Assembly (NCBI GenBank): GCA_031546985.1
Contig: JAVBJN010000044.1
Coordinates: forward strand, 1 to 64,000
Reading direction: 5' to 3'
From: JAVBJN01 sp031546985
GTDB taxonomy: Bacteria; Bacteroidota; Bacteroidia; Chitinophagales; Chitinophagaceae
Length of the DNA: 64,000 nt
The translations under genes were made by a program, and so were the position numbers. This document shows, piece after piece, positions 1-8,288 of this stretch. Numbering within the stretch: position 1 is the stretch's first letter; each line of letters opens with the position of its first letter. The notes under the pieces are model-generated. The model had not been told where the DNA came from. It did not search any database and worked only from the letters and a program-made list of their open reading frames with translations.

Positions 1-36
1 TGCATAATATTGCGCTGTTAGTTTTAGCCAATCAAC

Positions 37-750
37 ATGAAAAGAAAATTATTAGGCAGTGCGCTGGCGCTGGTGTGCCTATTTGGGTACAGTTGTAAAA
101 AGGAAACTCCTGTTGCCGCCAGCATGCCCAATGTGCATTCATTTTCCCGGGAAGCCGGAGAATCGCAGGTTGTTCAATTAGGAAAACAATACAACGACCC
201 TTATGCTTTATCCAATATGGATAAAGTGGTGTATGATTTGAAAGCCAGTGGTCAGGTGCCGGGTTATGTTTCTGTAAATCCGACAGATTTTTACGTAAAA
301 TTTAAACCGAAAACCTGGGCGGAATATGACTTGCTAAAGTCTGATGTTAGCCTGGAGTTGTACGATTATCCGCTGGATTATGAACTCTTGAATGAAGGGG
401 ATAGCTACCATGATCCGGAAGTGCCCGTAGATTCCCCTACATACCAGTACGCGGCGGTTCCTGCCGACTATAAATTTGATGGTGAGGTAGATTACGAAGT
501 GTTACAGCCATTATTTATACCAGGACATAGCGCAGAAGTAACGAATGATCAGAATGCAGTTGCATTAATCGGGGTTATTGAAGAAACGGCCGAATTGCAG
601 GCTAATCCCGAATTGATTGCCCTGGAGCAGCAAATGGCCATGAAAACATCGAACAGCTATAAGACGAGCGATTATAATCCTACGGGGAGAATACGGGTTC
701 ATGACTCGCGGTTGAACACGCTAATTCCTTTAGCAGGCGTAAAAAATTAG
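37..750 (+). CDS. N-terminal part of a frameshifted lipoprotein metallopeptidase-like gene
   Basis: The protein starts with a lipoprotein signal peptide: a basic start, a hydrophobic stretch and the lipobox GYSC with Cys20, followed by a Lys-rich sequence. It should therefore be anchored in the outer or inner membrane. The rest is an acidic extracytoplasmic domain without a motif I recognise. The reading frame stops right after an A6 run at 741-746. The continuation of the protein appears in another frame and joins the HExxH-bearing frame at 845-1672, so this looks like the first half of one protein of about 540 residues. Deleting one A would fuse the two halves. The intact family is inferred to be a lipid-anchored zinc peptidase. 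It could still be expressed as a truncated lipoprotein. Confidence 0.6.
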   Translation: MKRKLLGSALALVCLFGYSCKKETPVAASMPNVHSFSREAGESQVVQLGKQYNDPYALSNMDKVVYDLKASGQVPGYVSVNPTDFYVKFKPKTWAEYDLLKSDVSLELYDYPLDYELLNEGDSYHDPEVPVDSPTYQYAAVPADYKFDGEVDYEVLQPLFIPGHSAEVTNDQNAVALIGVIEETAELQANPELIALEQQMAMKTSNSYKTSDYNPTGRIRVHDSRLNTLIPLAGVKN

Positions 751-844
751 GGCCAGAAGATGGAGTAATACAGAGACTGCTGTAACGAATAGTGGCGGCG
801 ATTTTAAAATCAATCATAGTTTTAAGAATCCTGTTAATTATTCA

Positions 845-1672
845 ATGGTTTATGAAAGAGATAATTTTGATATAAGATCTGGCACTTTTGGACAAGCTGT
901 ATGGGATGGACCAAAACAAAGTAGTGCCTGGAACTTTGATATTTGGGGTGGCGTGCATCGTTTTTATGCACATATCTTCAGAGCGGCTGTAAGATATCAT
1001 TATGGAAATGTGGGTGTGTTAAGGAAGCCTAATTTTAATTTTAAATTGAAGTATGCAGCTTATGATAAGAAGGGGCCAGATCAGGGCAAAAACGTAGGAA
1101 ATTGGTCATTGTTTGAGATCAATCCTAATATTTTTGTTTATCGCTATGGTGATAACGGAGAATGTAATTCAGATGAGGTTTTTAGCACAACAATACATGA
1201 AACAGCGCATTCGATACATTGGAAGATAATGTCCACGTCTTTACAATTTGCTCAGGTCAATAGGATTATACAAGAAAGTTATGCCATTGCAGTTGAATGG
1301 CAGATTACGCAGATGGAATATAGAGAGAGGGGAATTTCTAATTATTCAGATCCCTTTTATTCTGTAGTGGCATCATATCCAATCCCATATGCATATCAAT
1401 ATTGGCAAAAAGGAATGTTGGCTAATTATACTTCTGTGTTTATCGATATTATTGACGATTACAATCAAATAGGGATGCCATTTATCTTGCCTGGCAATCA
1501 ACTCTCGGGAAAGATAAATGATCAGGTAAGGGGATACCGGTTTGATTTTATAGAAAATATAATGAGTAGAGTATATAATCTGAATGATCTATCCAAAGAG
1601 TTGAAAAATAATAAGCCTGTTAATGTTACCGATCAACAAATAGACCTGTTGATAAACTCGTTTATTCCATAA
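845..1672 (+). CDS. C-terminal part of a frameshifted HExxH zinc metallopeptidase-like protein
   Basis: This frame carries the zinc-peptidase signature HETAH at residues 118-122 counted from the internal ATG. It is followed about 22 residues later by IQESYAIAVEW, whose Glu144 is a plausible third zinc ligand. The frame is open well upstream of the ATG, back to about position 743. That upstream peptide (ARRWSNTETAVTNSGG...) continues the lipoprotein encoded at 37-750 naturally. I therefore read it as the catalytic half of one surface lipoprotein, separated by a one-base slip in an A6 run. Aromatic-rich segments (WNFDIWGGVHRFYAHIFR) suggest an extracytoplasmic fold. Family and substrate are not known to me. 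Internal initiation at 845 is possible but lacks a clear ribosome site. Confidence 0.6.
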   Translation: MVYERDNFDIRSGTFGQAVWDGPKQSSAWNFDIWGGVHRFYAHIFRAAVRYHYGNVGVLRKPNFNFKLKYAAYDKKGPDQGKNVGNWSLFEINPNIFVYRYGDNGECNSDEVFSTTIHETAHSIHWKIMSTSLQFAQVNRIIQESYAIAVEWQITQMEYRERGISNYSDPFYSVVASYPIPYAYQYWQKGMLANYTSVFIDIIDDYNQIGMPFILPGNQLSGKINDQVRGYRFDFIENIMSRVYNLNDLSKELKNNKPVNVTDQQIDLLINSFIP

Positions 1673-1687
1673 TTTAATAACTCTACC

Positions 1688-2155
1688 ATGAAGAATCATA
1701 AAAATGTATTGATGCTCTTACTTGTTGGGAGTTTGGCTGCCTGTGTCAAAGAGGGTACTCATAAAACCACGGAATATATGGTTAATGAAACAGGTCATGA
1801 AATCTCTTTTACTTACTATAGGGATAATTTTCTTGACACAGTGACTAAAAATTTACCAGTTGGAACACAGGTTGTTTTTCTTGAGCAAGGCAGTGGTAAA
1901 CATATTGGTGTTGTATTTCCACACAGCTTGGAGTTATATGACTCTGTGATGGTGAAGTTCGACGATGACAAAAAACTGATTCATTACCCTGAGAACCCTA
2001 GAGGCTCAAATCCTGATGCTATCCGTTTTGAAGATGGAGATAATCTGTACAATCCTAAGAACTATAAAGAGGTAATAATCTCGGAGTCCCGGCATTCGGC
2101 TGTAACGGAGTATTACTTTTATTTTCCTTTAAGCGTTTACCAAAGAGCTAAATAA
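1688..2155 (+). CDS. Small lipoprotein, function unknown
   Basis: This 155-residue protein has a lipoprotein signal (MKNHKNVLMLLLVGSLAAC, lipobox Cys19) and an acidic beta-rich mature part. It begins 13 bp after the preceding HExxH gene ends, so the two are probably co-transcribed and may act together at the cell surface. The tail (residues about 110-150) has a run of Tyr and Phe. I recognise no domain. The start is the only ATG upstream of the signal peptide. The gene is followed directly by a strong bidirectional terminator. It could be a partner, inhibitor or immunity-like protein of the neighbouring peptidase, but that is only inferred from position. Confidence 0.7.
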   Translation: MKNHKNVLMLLLVGSLAACVKEGTHKTTEYMVNETGHEISFTYYRDNFLDTVTKNLPVGTQVVFLEQGSGKHIGVVFPHSLELYDSVMVKFDDDKKLIHYPENPRGSNPDAIRFEDGDNLYNPKNYKEVIISESRHSAVTEYYFYFPLSVYQRAK

Positions 2156-2185
2156 GAATAAGCCCCGGTTGTGTCGGGGCTTATT
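2156..2185. terminator. Bidirectional rho-independent terminator
   Basis: GAATAAGCCCCG pairs perfectly with CGGGGCTTATTC across a 6-nt loop. The hairpin sits between two convergent genes (ending at 2155 and 2189) and has A/T-rich flanks on both sides. Confidence 0.85.
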
Positions 2186-2188
2186 CTA

Positions 2189-2659
2189 TTAATCACCCGC
2201 TAAAGGCAGCTGGGAGAGTACATCCCAATTGATCTTAGCGTTGATGGTCTGTTCGATTTGTATAAAGCGGGCCGCCACAAGCGGGCTTACCGATTTGCTT
2301 ATTTTCTTAAAGTATTTCTTTTGCAGCTTCAGGTTTTCCGACTGATTGTCGAGGGTGGTATTCATCACTTCTGTAGATGTGGCCACATTAGAACTATCAA
2401 TGTTGTCGATGAACTTTTTTAATACGGCCAGTCTTTTCTCGCTTATGATCTTGCGTTCGACTTCGTATTGGTCATAAATTCCCCAAAAGGCAGTGGATTG
2501 TGCATCTGTCATTTTTAAATTGTCTGAAACAATGGAACGGTGCTCGGCCTGAAACAATTTGCGTACTACTTCTTCATCGCCTTTGGCGTCCTGGGCGCTT
2601 ACGGATGCAGCAGAGAACAGGAGGACGAAGACTGTAAAAACGAGATTGACTTTCTTCAT
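2189..2659 (-). CDS. Periplasmic helical protein, function unknown
   Basis: This 156-residue protein has a cleavable signal peptide ending in SVSAQ and a mature part that is almost entirely charged helix. The composition and the segment DNLKMTDAQSTAFWGIYDQYEVERK recall the small Spy/CpxP-like or LTXXQ-type periplasmic proteins of Bacteroidota, but I cannot place it firmly. It is a monocistronic gene facing the lipoprotein gene, with a shared terminator between them. The 270 bases upstream before the next gene contain no further reading frame I would support. Confidence 0.7.
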   Translation of the reverse strand: MKKVNLVFTVFVLLFSAASVSAQDAKGDEEVVRKLFQAEHRSIVSDNLKMTDAQSTAFWGIYDQYEVERKIISEKRLAVLKKFIDNIDSSNVATSTEVMNTTLDNQSENLKLQKKYFKKISKSVSPLVAARFIQIEQTINAKINWDVLSQLPLAGD

Positions 2660-2928
2660 AATAAACCTTGTTTTAAGGGTGAAAAGTTTAAAATTTGAAT
2701 AGCGGCAGCAGGTAATTGGTGCCGCATGTTTTTATGGCATACCCGATAGGGTTGTCTTTAATTGGAACCTTTCTCTAAGATAGGAATATAATTAAAGCAT
2801 TAATATTTGCCGTAATGAATTATTTATTAAATGCGTATTCAGGCGCCGCTTCCTGATTGTTTATATCGGGTAATATTACCCGGCAGGCATACCACCAATC
2901 TAATTTTCTGCTACCTTTGAATAGCGGT

Positions 2929-4104
2929 ATGCCACGATCTGTTTTCTCATTCTTTAGAGTTTTTGCCAAGAGTATTCTGCTGATAATCAATATTGTATTG
3001 GCAGTGCTACTGCTTTGCTGCCATTTTATTGTGAGTAAAGGGCCTACTGTTTTCTGGCCTTTAGGCATACTGGGACTGGTGTTTCCGCTTATCCTGTTCT
3101 TCAACCTTGTTTTTATTGTATGGTGGGTTATATTCCGCAAATGGTGGTTTATTTCCGTTTCGGTACTGGCCATTATCCTGAGCTGGAAATTTGTTTCGGT
3201 TACACTGGCCTGGAACTATTGGGGGAAGAATGAAATGTTTCGCAAGCCTGGTAGTTTTAAAGTGCTGGGTTGGAATGTGGAGCATTTTGATATTGCCAAT
3301 TACAAGAAAGATAAGTCGGTTAAGGAGCGAATGGTAAAGCTCATCCAAACCGAAGAGCCCGATATTTTATGCTTCCAGGAATTTGTGTGCGACGACCGGC
3401 ACAAGAAAAGAGCGCTTTTCCAGCTCGATAGTTTTGAAAATGCTTTTGGTACCCCTTATTCTTTTTACGCTTACGATAAAACGCTCGATTTCGATGCGTA
3501 CCACCATTTTGGTATCGTCATCTTTAGCCGTTACCCCATCGTTAATAAATACTTTCACCAGGGTACAGAGCGCAACTACAATTCGATATACCAGTTTGCA
3601 GATATCGTAGTGAAGAAAGATACTTTCCGCATCATTAACATTCACCTGCAGTCCACCAAGTTTAGCAACGAAGAGCATGAGTTTGCCTACCGTCCCGATT
3701 TTGATAACCGGGATACCGCGCTTATCAAAAGTAAAGGCATTATAAGAAAGCTAAAACATGCTTACCAGCTCCGGAGCGAGCAGGCCAACCAGATTAAAAA
3801 AGCGGTATCAGGCAGTCCTTACCCGGTGATCCTGTGTGGCGATTTTAACGACATTCCCACTTCGTACGCCTATTTTACAGTAAAACAGCGCCTTTCCGAT
3901 GCTTTTTTGGGCAAAGGATGGGGCTTTGGGCAGACATTTAACAAGATATTTCCCACCCTGCGCATCGATAATGTGTTTTACGATGCTACCGCTATGCAGG
4001 TAATTGGCTACCGCAAATACAAAACCCCGCTGGTAGATCACTATCCGCAGTTTGCCAATTTTGTGGTGAAAGGTGAGAGGGGAGAAGTGAAAGGGCAAAA
4101 GTGA
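2929..4104 (+). CDS. Membrane-anchored endonuclease/exonuclease/phosphatase family protein
   Basis: Three hydrophobic segments in the first 110 residues anchor the protein. A complete EEP (DNase I-like) domain follows. The visible motifs are GWNVEHFD (metal-binding Asn and Glu region), DILCFQEF (catalytic Glu), ILCGDFND (Asp and Asn), LRIDNVFYD and a terminal DHYPQF (general-base His). All key residues are present, so it should be an active metal-dependent phosphodiesterase or phosphatase. The substrate is not predictable. Proteins of this design are common in Bacteroidota. I chose the ATG at 2929 because the first TM segment begins just after it; an upstream in-frame ATG at 2857 would add 24 polar residues. 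The 3' end runs into a purine-rich repeat. Confidence 0.85.
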   Translation: MPRSVFSFFRVFAKSILLIINIVLAVLLLCCHFIVSKGPTVFWPLGILGLVFPLILFFNLVFIVWWVIFRKWWFISVSVLAIILSWKFVSVTLAWNYWGKNEMFRKPGSFKVLGWNVEHFDIANYKKDKSVKERMVKLIQTEEPDILCFQEFVCDDRHKKRALFQLDSFENAFGTPYSFYAYDKTLDFDAYHHFGIVIFSRYPIVNKYFHQGTERNYNSIYQFADIVVKKDTFRIINIHLQSTKFSNEEHEFAYRPDFDNRDTALIKSKGIIRKLKHAYQLRSEQANQIKKAVSGSPYPVILCGDFNDIPTSYAYFTVKQRLSDAFLGKGWGFGQTFNKIFPTLRIDNVFYDATAMQVIGYRKYKTPLVDHYPQFANFVVKGERGEVKGQK

Positions 4105-4135
4105 GAAGTCAAAAGTGAGAGGTGAGCTGTAATTC
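4066..4135 (+). repeat. Degenerate purine-rich short repeat
   Basis: Variants of GTGA(A/G)A(A/G)GG and AAAAGTGAGA are repeated about eight times. They start inside the last codons of the EEP-family gene (residues ERGEVKGQK) and run past its stop. The rest of the interval to the next gene at 4374 shows no gene. Confidence 0.5.
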
Positions 4136-4373
4136 CGCTGCGCCGTTGTGCCACCTTGAAAAATATAGGAGCAGTGAAAGGTGAATAGGAGCGAGGCACT
4201 GCACTGCTCATGATTGTGTTCCTCTTGCGTCTTTGCGTGCAATTTTCCCGTATTCGCCATGTCCCCGCATGGGCGGGACCGGCTGCTGCGCGAAATAAAG
4301 TAAGTCCTGCCAGGTCTGGTCAAAAATTGAAATAACCTGCTGCAAAACAAGGCGCTTAGTGTATTTTTGACGC

Positions 4374-5495
4374 ATGTTGTACGCAGAAGTAATCGGTCAC
4401 ATACCTGTAAAAACCAAATTTATCCAGCTTTTTGCCCAAACCCGGCTTCCGCACGCTATTTTGCTATTGGGTCCGGAGGGTACAGGCGGTTTGCCCATGG
4501 CTATGGCACTGGCGCAATACATAATGTGTACCAGCAAAACGGAATTCGACAGCTGTGGAACCTGTTCCAACTGCCAGAAAGCCGCTAAAATGCAGCACCC
4601 CGATATCCTGTTTTCATTTCCCAGCATCAATAAAGATGGAACTAAAGCGCTGAGCCAGAATTATATGGCTGAGTTTCGCGAGTTTACTTCCCAAACGCCT
4701 TATGGCAATATTTATGAGTGGCTCCAGTTTTTGGGCGCAGAAAACAAGCAGGGCAATATTACCGCGGAGGAGTGCCGCAAAATTATTGAGCATTTTAACC
4801 TGAGGGCCTACGAAGGCGAATATAAGATTATGGTCATGTGGCGGCCAGAGTTCCTGGGCAATGAGGGTAATATGTTGCTCAAGCTTATAGAAGAACCACC
4901 ACCCAATACGATTCTGCTGTTTGTGGCCGAAAACCAGGAGCAGATCCTGAATACGATCTTATCGCGGGTACAATTGATAAAACTTAGCCCGCTGCCCGCT
5001 ACCGAAATACAGAAAACATTGGTTTCCAGGAATAACCTGCCCGAGCAGCAAGCGGTGCAGCTGGCCAGGCTGGCCAATGGCAGCTATGGCGAAGCGCTGC
5101 GCCTTATGCAGCATACCGAAAACGACCTGCTGCCCATTTACCGGGAGTGGCTCAACTATCTTTTTACGAACAAAGGCTCGGAGCTAAGCGAGTGGATTGT
5201 GCGGGTGGCCGATATGGGCCGCGAGACCCAAAAGCAGTTTCTGGCCTATTGCCTTACCCTTTTTGAACAAGGCGTACGGTTAGAGCATATGGGGATGGAA
5301 CAGCTGTATTTGCTCGACGAAGAGCGTGTACTGCTCCAGAAAATGATGCAACTGGGCTTCCATACCTGGCATTTTGGCAATATGTCGGTGCTGGTAAACG
5401 ATGCCATTTACCATGTAGAAAGGAATGCGAACCCTAAAATCCTGTTTCATGCCCTATCCATAAGGCTCAGACAGGTTATGCAAACAAAAGCGTAA
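4374..5495 (+). CDS. holB: DNA polymerase III delta-prime subunit
   Basis: This 373-residue AAA+ clamp-loader subunit helps open the sliding clamp during replication. A zinc-binding CGTCSNC segment lies near residue 60, followed by HPDI, both typical of delta-prime and gamma/tau. The P-loop is degenerate: GPEGTGG lacks the Lys-Thr needed for ATP hydrolysis, as expected for the non-hydrolysing delta-prime subunit. Further landmarks are MLLKLIEEPPPNT and the sensor-like ILSRVQLIKLSPL. The start follows directly from the conserved N-terminus (the family begins a few residues before the helix containing HIPVKTKFIQ). It stands alone upstream of ricT with a 65-bp gap. Confidence 0.9.
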   Translation: MLYAEVIGHIPVKTKFIQLFAQTRLPHAILLLGPEGTGGLPMAMALAQYIMCTSKTEFDSCGTCSNCQKAAKMQHPDILFSFPSINKDGTKALSQNYMAEFREFTSQTPYGNIYEWLQFLGAENKQGNITAEECRKIIEHFNLRAYEGEYKIMVMWRPEFLGNEGNMLLKLIEEPPPNTILLFVAENQEQILNTILSRVQLIKLSPLPATEIQKTLVSRNNLPEQQAVQLARLANGSYGEALRLMQHTENDLLPIYREWLNYLFTNKGSELSEWIVRVADMGRETQKQFLAYCLTLFEQGVRLEHMGMEQLYLLDEERVLLQKMMQLGFHTWHFGNMSVLVNDAIYHVERNANPKILFHALSIRLRQVMQTKA

Positions 5496-5509
5496 CTTCG
5501 CAGGTATTG

Positions 5510-5524
5510 CCGTAACGTTTACGG
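5510..5524. promoter_or_regulatory. Small inverted repeat upstream of ricT
   Basis: CCGTAACGTTTACGG (stem CCGTAA/TTACGG) lies 36 bp before the ricT start, next to the AT-rich stretch TATATATATAGTATAT. It may be part of the promoter or an operator. This is a sequence observation only. Confidence 0.3.
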
Positions 5525-5560
5525 TATATATATAGTATATTCAAGGTTTAAATTTGACAT

Positions 5561-7180
5561 ATGGGATGTGGAAACTGTGGGGTGAAGTCTGACGGTAAAC
5601 CTGCAGGATGCGGGAGCAGCGGCGGATGTAGCTCTGGAGGTTGTAATAAGATGAATGTTTATGATTGGTTAGCAGAATTACCTATAGCAGACAGTCTGGC
5701 ACCATTTAATATATTAGAAGTAAGCTTTAATAACGGTAGTCGTAAAGAGTTCTATAAAAATAACGGAAACCTGCATTTAGACAGGGGAGAGCTGGTAACA
5801 GTAGAGGGGATTGGCGGTTTTGATGTAGGATCCGTGAACCTTACGGGCGAGCTGGTAAAGTTACAGCTGAAAAAAATGGGCGTAAAATGGGAACGTACAG
5901 AATTTAAACGTGTTTTACGCCGTGCCAGTGATGAAGATATGGCCAAGCTGGAAGAAACCAAAATCCGTGAAGTAACGGCTTTGGTACGCTCCCGGGCTAT
6001 TGCCCGCCAACTGAATCTGAATATGAAGCTCAGCGAAGTTGAGATTCAGGCAGATGGTAAAAAGGCAACCTTCTTCTATACTGCTGATGATAGGGTAGAT
6101 TTTCGTGAACTGATCAAAATATTCGCCTCCGAATTCAAAGTAAAAGTAGAAATGCGCCAGATTGGCGCTCGTCAGGAATCGGCTAAAGTAGGTGGCATTG
6201 GCACCTGCGGCCGGGAATTGTGCTGCTCTACATGGCTTACCGATTTTAAATCGGTAAATACCTCTGCAGCCCGTTACCAAAACCTGAGTATCAACCAGAC
6301 CAAGTTATCCGGACAGTGCGGCCGCCTCAAATGCTGCCTCAACTATGAGCTGGATACTTACCTGGATGCGCTGCGGGTATTCCCCGACAATGCAGAAACG
6401 ATTGATACGGCAAGCGGACCAGCTTACCTGCTTAAGAAAGACATTTTCAAAAACCTGATGTGGTACACTTACAGCGATAGCAATAAGCAATACCCATTAA
6501 CGATTTCCCGCGTGCGGGAAATACAGGAGATGAACCGTCGTGGCCAAAAGCCCGAAGAGCTGAAAGCGGTAGAACTGGAAAGCAAAAATCCTAAACAGAT
6601 TGCCGATATCGGTTTTGTAGATGTGGTAGGCCAGATCTCGCTCAAAAACCTGGAAAAATCGTCGCGCAAGCCGCAAAACAAGAAACGCAGAAGCGGTGGC
6701 GAACAACCACAGGGTGGAAAAGAAGAGCAAGGCCAGCAGCCGCAACAACAGCAGCAGCCACGTGAGCAACGTTCGCAACAGCCGCGCCAGGGTGGACAAC
6801 CCCGCCGCGACAATCGTGATAACCGGGAACCCCGTGAGCCACGTGAACCGCGCCAGCAGCAGGGCAATAGGCCGCAGGCAGGAAATGCTCCAAAGGCAGA
6901 ACCGCAGCCGGGCCAGCAGCCGCAACAAGGGCAGCAGCCACGTGAGCAACGTCCGCAGCAGCAACGCCAGGGTGGGCCCCGCCGGGATAACCGCGAAAAC
7001 CGGGAACCTCGTGAGCCACGCGAACCGCGCCAGCAACAAGCCCCTAACCCGGGAGGAGATGCGCCGCAGCCGGGCAGCCGTAACCACGACCGTCCGCGCA
7101 ACCCACGCTCTCCGCGCCGTCCGCAACAATCAGGTAACAAACCTGACCAAAATAGTAACAACGAAAAAAAGGCTGAGTAA
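5561..7180 (+). CDS. ricT: RicT/PSP1-domain protein with long basic Gln-Pro-Arg tail
   Basis: The N-terminus is Cys-rich (Cys3, 6, 17, 23 and 28). A PSP1 domain follows with the diagnostic Cys-containing blocks GIGTCGRELCCS and SGQCGRLKCCLNYE (about residues 220-265). RicT/YaaT proteins bind iron-sulfur clusters and, in Bacillus, work with RicA and RicF in RNA processing. In Bacteroidota the partners are less clear. The last ~190 residues are low complexity, with two imperfect copies of a ~55-residue block made of QQPREQR, RQGG, RRDNR and NREPREPREPRQQQ. This resembles RGG-type RNA-binding tails. The bias also opens long spurious frames on the other strand. The stop codon overlaps a terminator shared with the convergent glycosyltransferase. 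Confidence 0.85.
   Translation: MGCGNCGVKSDGKPAGCGSSGGCSSGGCNKMNVYDWLAELPIADSLAPFNILEVSFNNGSRKEFYKNNGNLHLDRGELVTVEGIGGFDVGSVNLTGELVKLQLKKMGVKWERTEFKRVLRRASDEDMAKLEETKIREVTALVRSRAIARQLNLNMKLSEVEIQADGKKATFFYTADDRVDFRELIKIFASEFKVKVEMRQIGARQESAKVGGIGTCGRELCCSTWLTDFKSVNTSAARYQNLSINQTKLSGQCGRLKCCLNYELDTYLDALRVFPDNAETIDTASGPAYLLKKDIFKNLMWYTYSDSNKQYPLTISRVREIQEMNRRGQKPEELKAVELESKNPKQIADIGFVDVVGQISLKNLEKSSRKPQNKKRRSGGEQPQGGKEEQGQQPQQQQQPREQRSQQPRQGGQPRRDNRDNREPREPREPRQQQGNRPQAGNAPKAEPQPGQQPQQGQQPREQRPQQQRQGGPRRDNRENREPREPREPRQQQAPNPGGDAPQPGSRNHDRPRNPRSPRRPQQSGNKPDQNSNNEKKAE
6736..7050 (+). repeat. Tandem degenerate repeat encoding the basic tail of RicT
   Basis: Two similar blocks (about 6736-6880 and 6912-7050) both encode QQPREQR...RQGG...RRDNR...NREPREPREPRQQQ. 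Both are rich in CAGCAGCC, CGTGAGCAACG and GAACCCCGTGAGCCACG-type units. They look like a duplicated segment prone to slippage. Confidence 0.7.
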
Positions 7181-7193
7181 TCAGCCTTTTTTC
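7164..7193. terminator. Bidirectional terminator overlapping two convergent gene ends
   Basis: AAAAAAGGCTGA and TCAGCCTTTTTT form a hairpin around GTAA. The stop codons of ricT and of the convergent glycosyltransferase both lie inside or at the edge of the stem. Confidence 0.85.
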
Positions 7194-8281
7194 TTTTGTA
7201 CCGCTTCGAGCATTGCCGCTTCGTAAGCATCAATAATATGGGGCCAGCTGTAATCGTTGGCTATACGCTGCCGGTTGGTCTCCAGCCAGTTGCGATATTC
7301 GTTTTTGTCCAGCACCTTTTGCAGTGTCCCGGTTACATCTTCGGGGGTTTCAAAGTAAAACGCCTCATCTTTCAGTACCGTTTTATTAAAAATGTTTTCG
7401 TGGGCCGCAATCAGGCAGTCTGCCGCCATAGCTTCCAGCAAAGAAGGATTGGTGCCACCTACAGAGTGCCCGTGAAAATAAAGCTGGCTGTAGTAGCGCA
7501 GGTTGTTGATGATGCCCATATCATAAATACCACCCACAAACCGCAGCCGGTTATCGGGGTAGGTATCTCTAAGATATTGGCCAAAGTCATTGTCTGTTTT
7601 GCCCACCAGCATAAGCGGGTAAGGTGAGTTGCTTTGCAGGTACCCTTTAATAATCATTTCGATATTGTTCTCGGGCTCCATCCGCGCAATCAATAAATGA
7701 TACTGGTAGGGTTGCACGCCATAATTGCCCAGTGCATGCGGCCGTGGCATATCGAACAGCTCTGCACCGTAAGGAATAAATATAGACGGCTTGCCGTAAG
7801 CATTTTTCAAATGTTGCTGAATGCCCAGGGAGTCGGCAATAAGCACATCGCCATGTTTGGCAGCCCAGCGTTCGGCATGTTTCAGAAACCACTGCACTTT
7901 CTTACTGTATTTGCTCCGTTTCCATTCCAGCCCGTCCATGTTTACCATGTTCACCATGTTTCGGGGCCACATCCAATACCAAACGCTGCTGCTGGTATAG
8001 CCCAGTTGCAACAAGAGATCGAATTTACGCTTGCGTGCATCCTTGAAACAGTTAAAATCGTAAATGAACTGCCCGGCGGTACCCATTTTATCTTCGGAGT
8101 CCTCGCAATGAATGAGTTGTACGCCGTGGTAGGTTTTTTCCTGGTAGGGATGCAGGCTCGAGTTGTATACCGATACTTCGTGCCCGCGCGCTACCAGCCC
8201 TACAGAGAGGTATTGTGCAAATTGTTCGAACCCGCCATAATGGTTGGGAATGCCACGGGTGCCTAAAATGCCGATTTTCAT
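7181..8281 (-). CDS. Glycosyltransferase with DUF1972-type N-terminus (GT4-like)
   Basis: The protein begins MKIGILGTRGIPNHYGGFEQ, the hallmark of the DUF1972/rhamnosyltransferase-like N-terminal domain. A GT-B C-terminal half follows, with HGHSVGGTNPSLLEAMA, the sugar-nucleotide-binding E-x7-E-like region. It should add a sugar to the growing lipid-linked polysaccharide on the cytoplasmic face. I set the start at 8281 rather than further upstream, because the conserved family start is exactly this Met and upstream codons overlap the next glycosyltransferase gene. It is the last gene of a two-gene leftward unit (7-bp gap) and ends at a terminator. Confidence 0.88.
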   Translation of the reverse strand: MKIGILGTRGIPNHYGGFEQFAQYLSVGLVARGHEVSVYNSSLHPYQEKTYHGVQLIHCEDSEDKMGTAGQFIYDFNCFKDARKRKFDLLLQLGYTSSSVWYWMWPRNMVNMVNMDGLEWKRSKYSKKVQWFLKHAERWAAKHGDVLIADSLGIQQHLKNAYGKPSIFIPYGAELFDMPRPHALGNYGVQPYQYHLLIARMEPENNIEMIIKGYLQSNSPYPLMLVGKTDNDFGQYLRDTYPDNRLRFVGGIYDMGIINNLRYYSQLYFHGHSVGGTNPSLLEAMAADCLIAAHENIFNKTVLKDEAFYFETPEDVTGTLQKVLDKNEYRNWLETNRQRIANDYSWPHIIDAYEAAMLEAVQKKKG

Positions 8282-8288
8282 AGCTGGT

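Noticed and set aside
6469..7233. Long minus-strand frames (up to 254 codons) opposite ricT
   Set aside because: They arise from the Gln-, Pro- and Arg-rich repeat read backwards; the predicted proteins are low-complexity Cys/Arg/Gly or Leu/Arg runs with no start or family.
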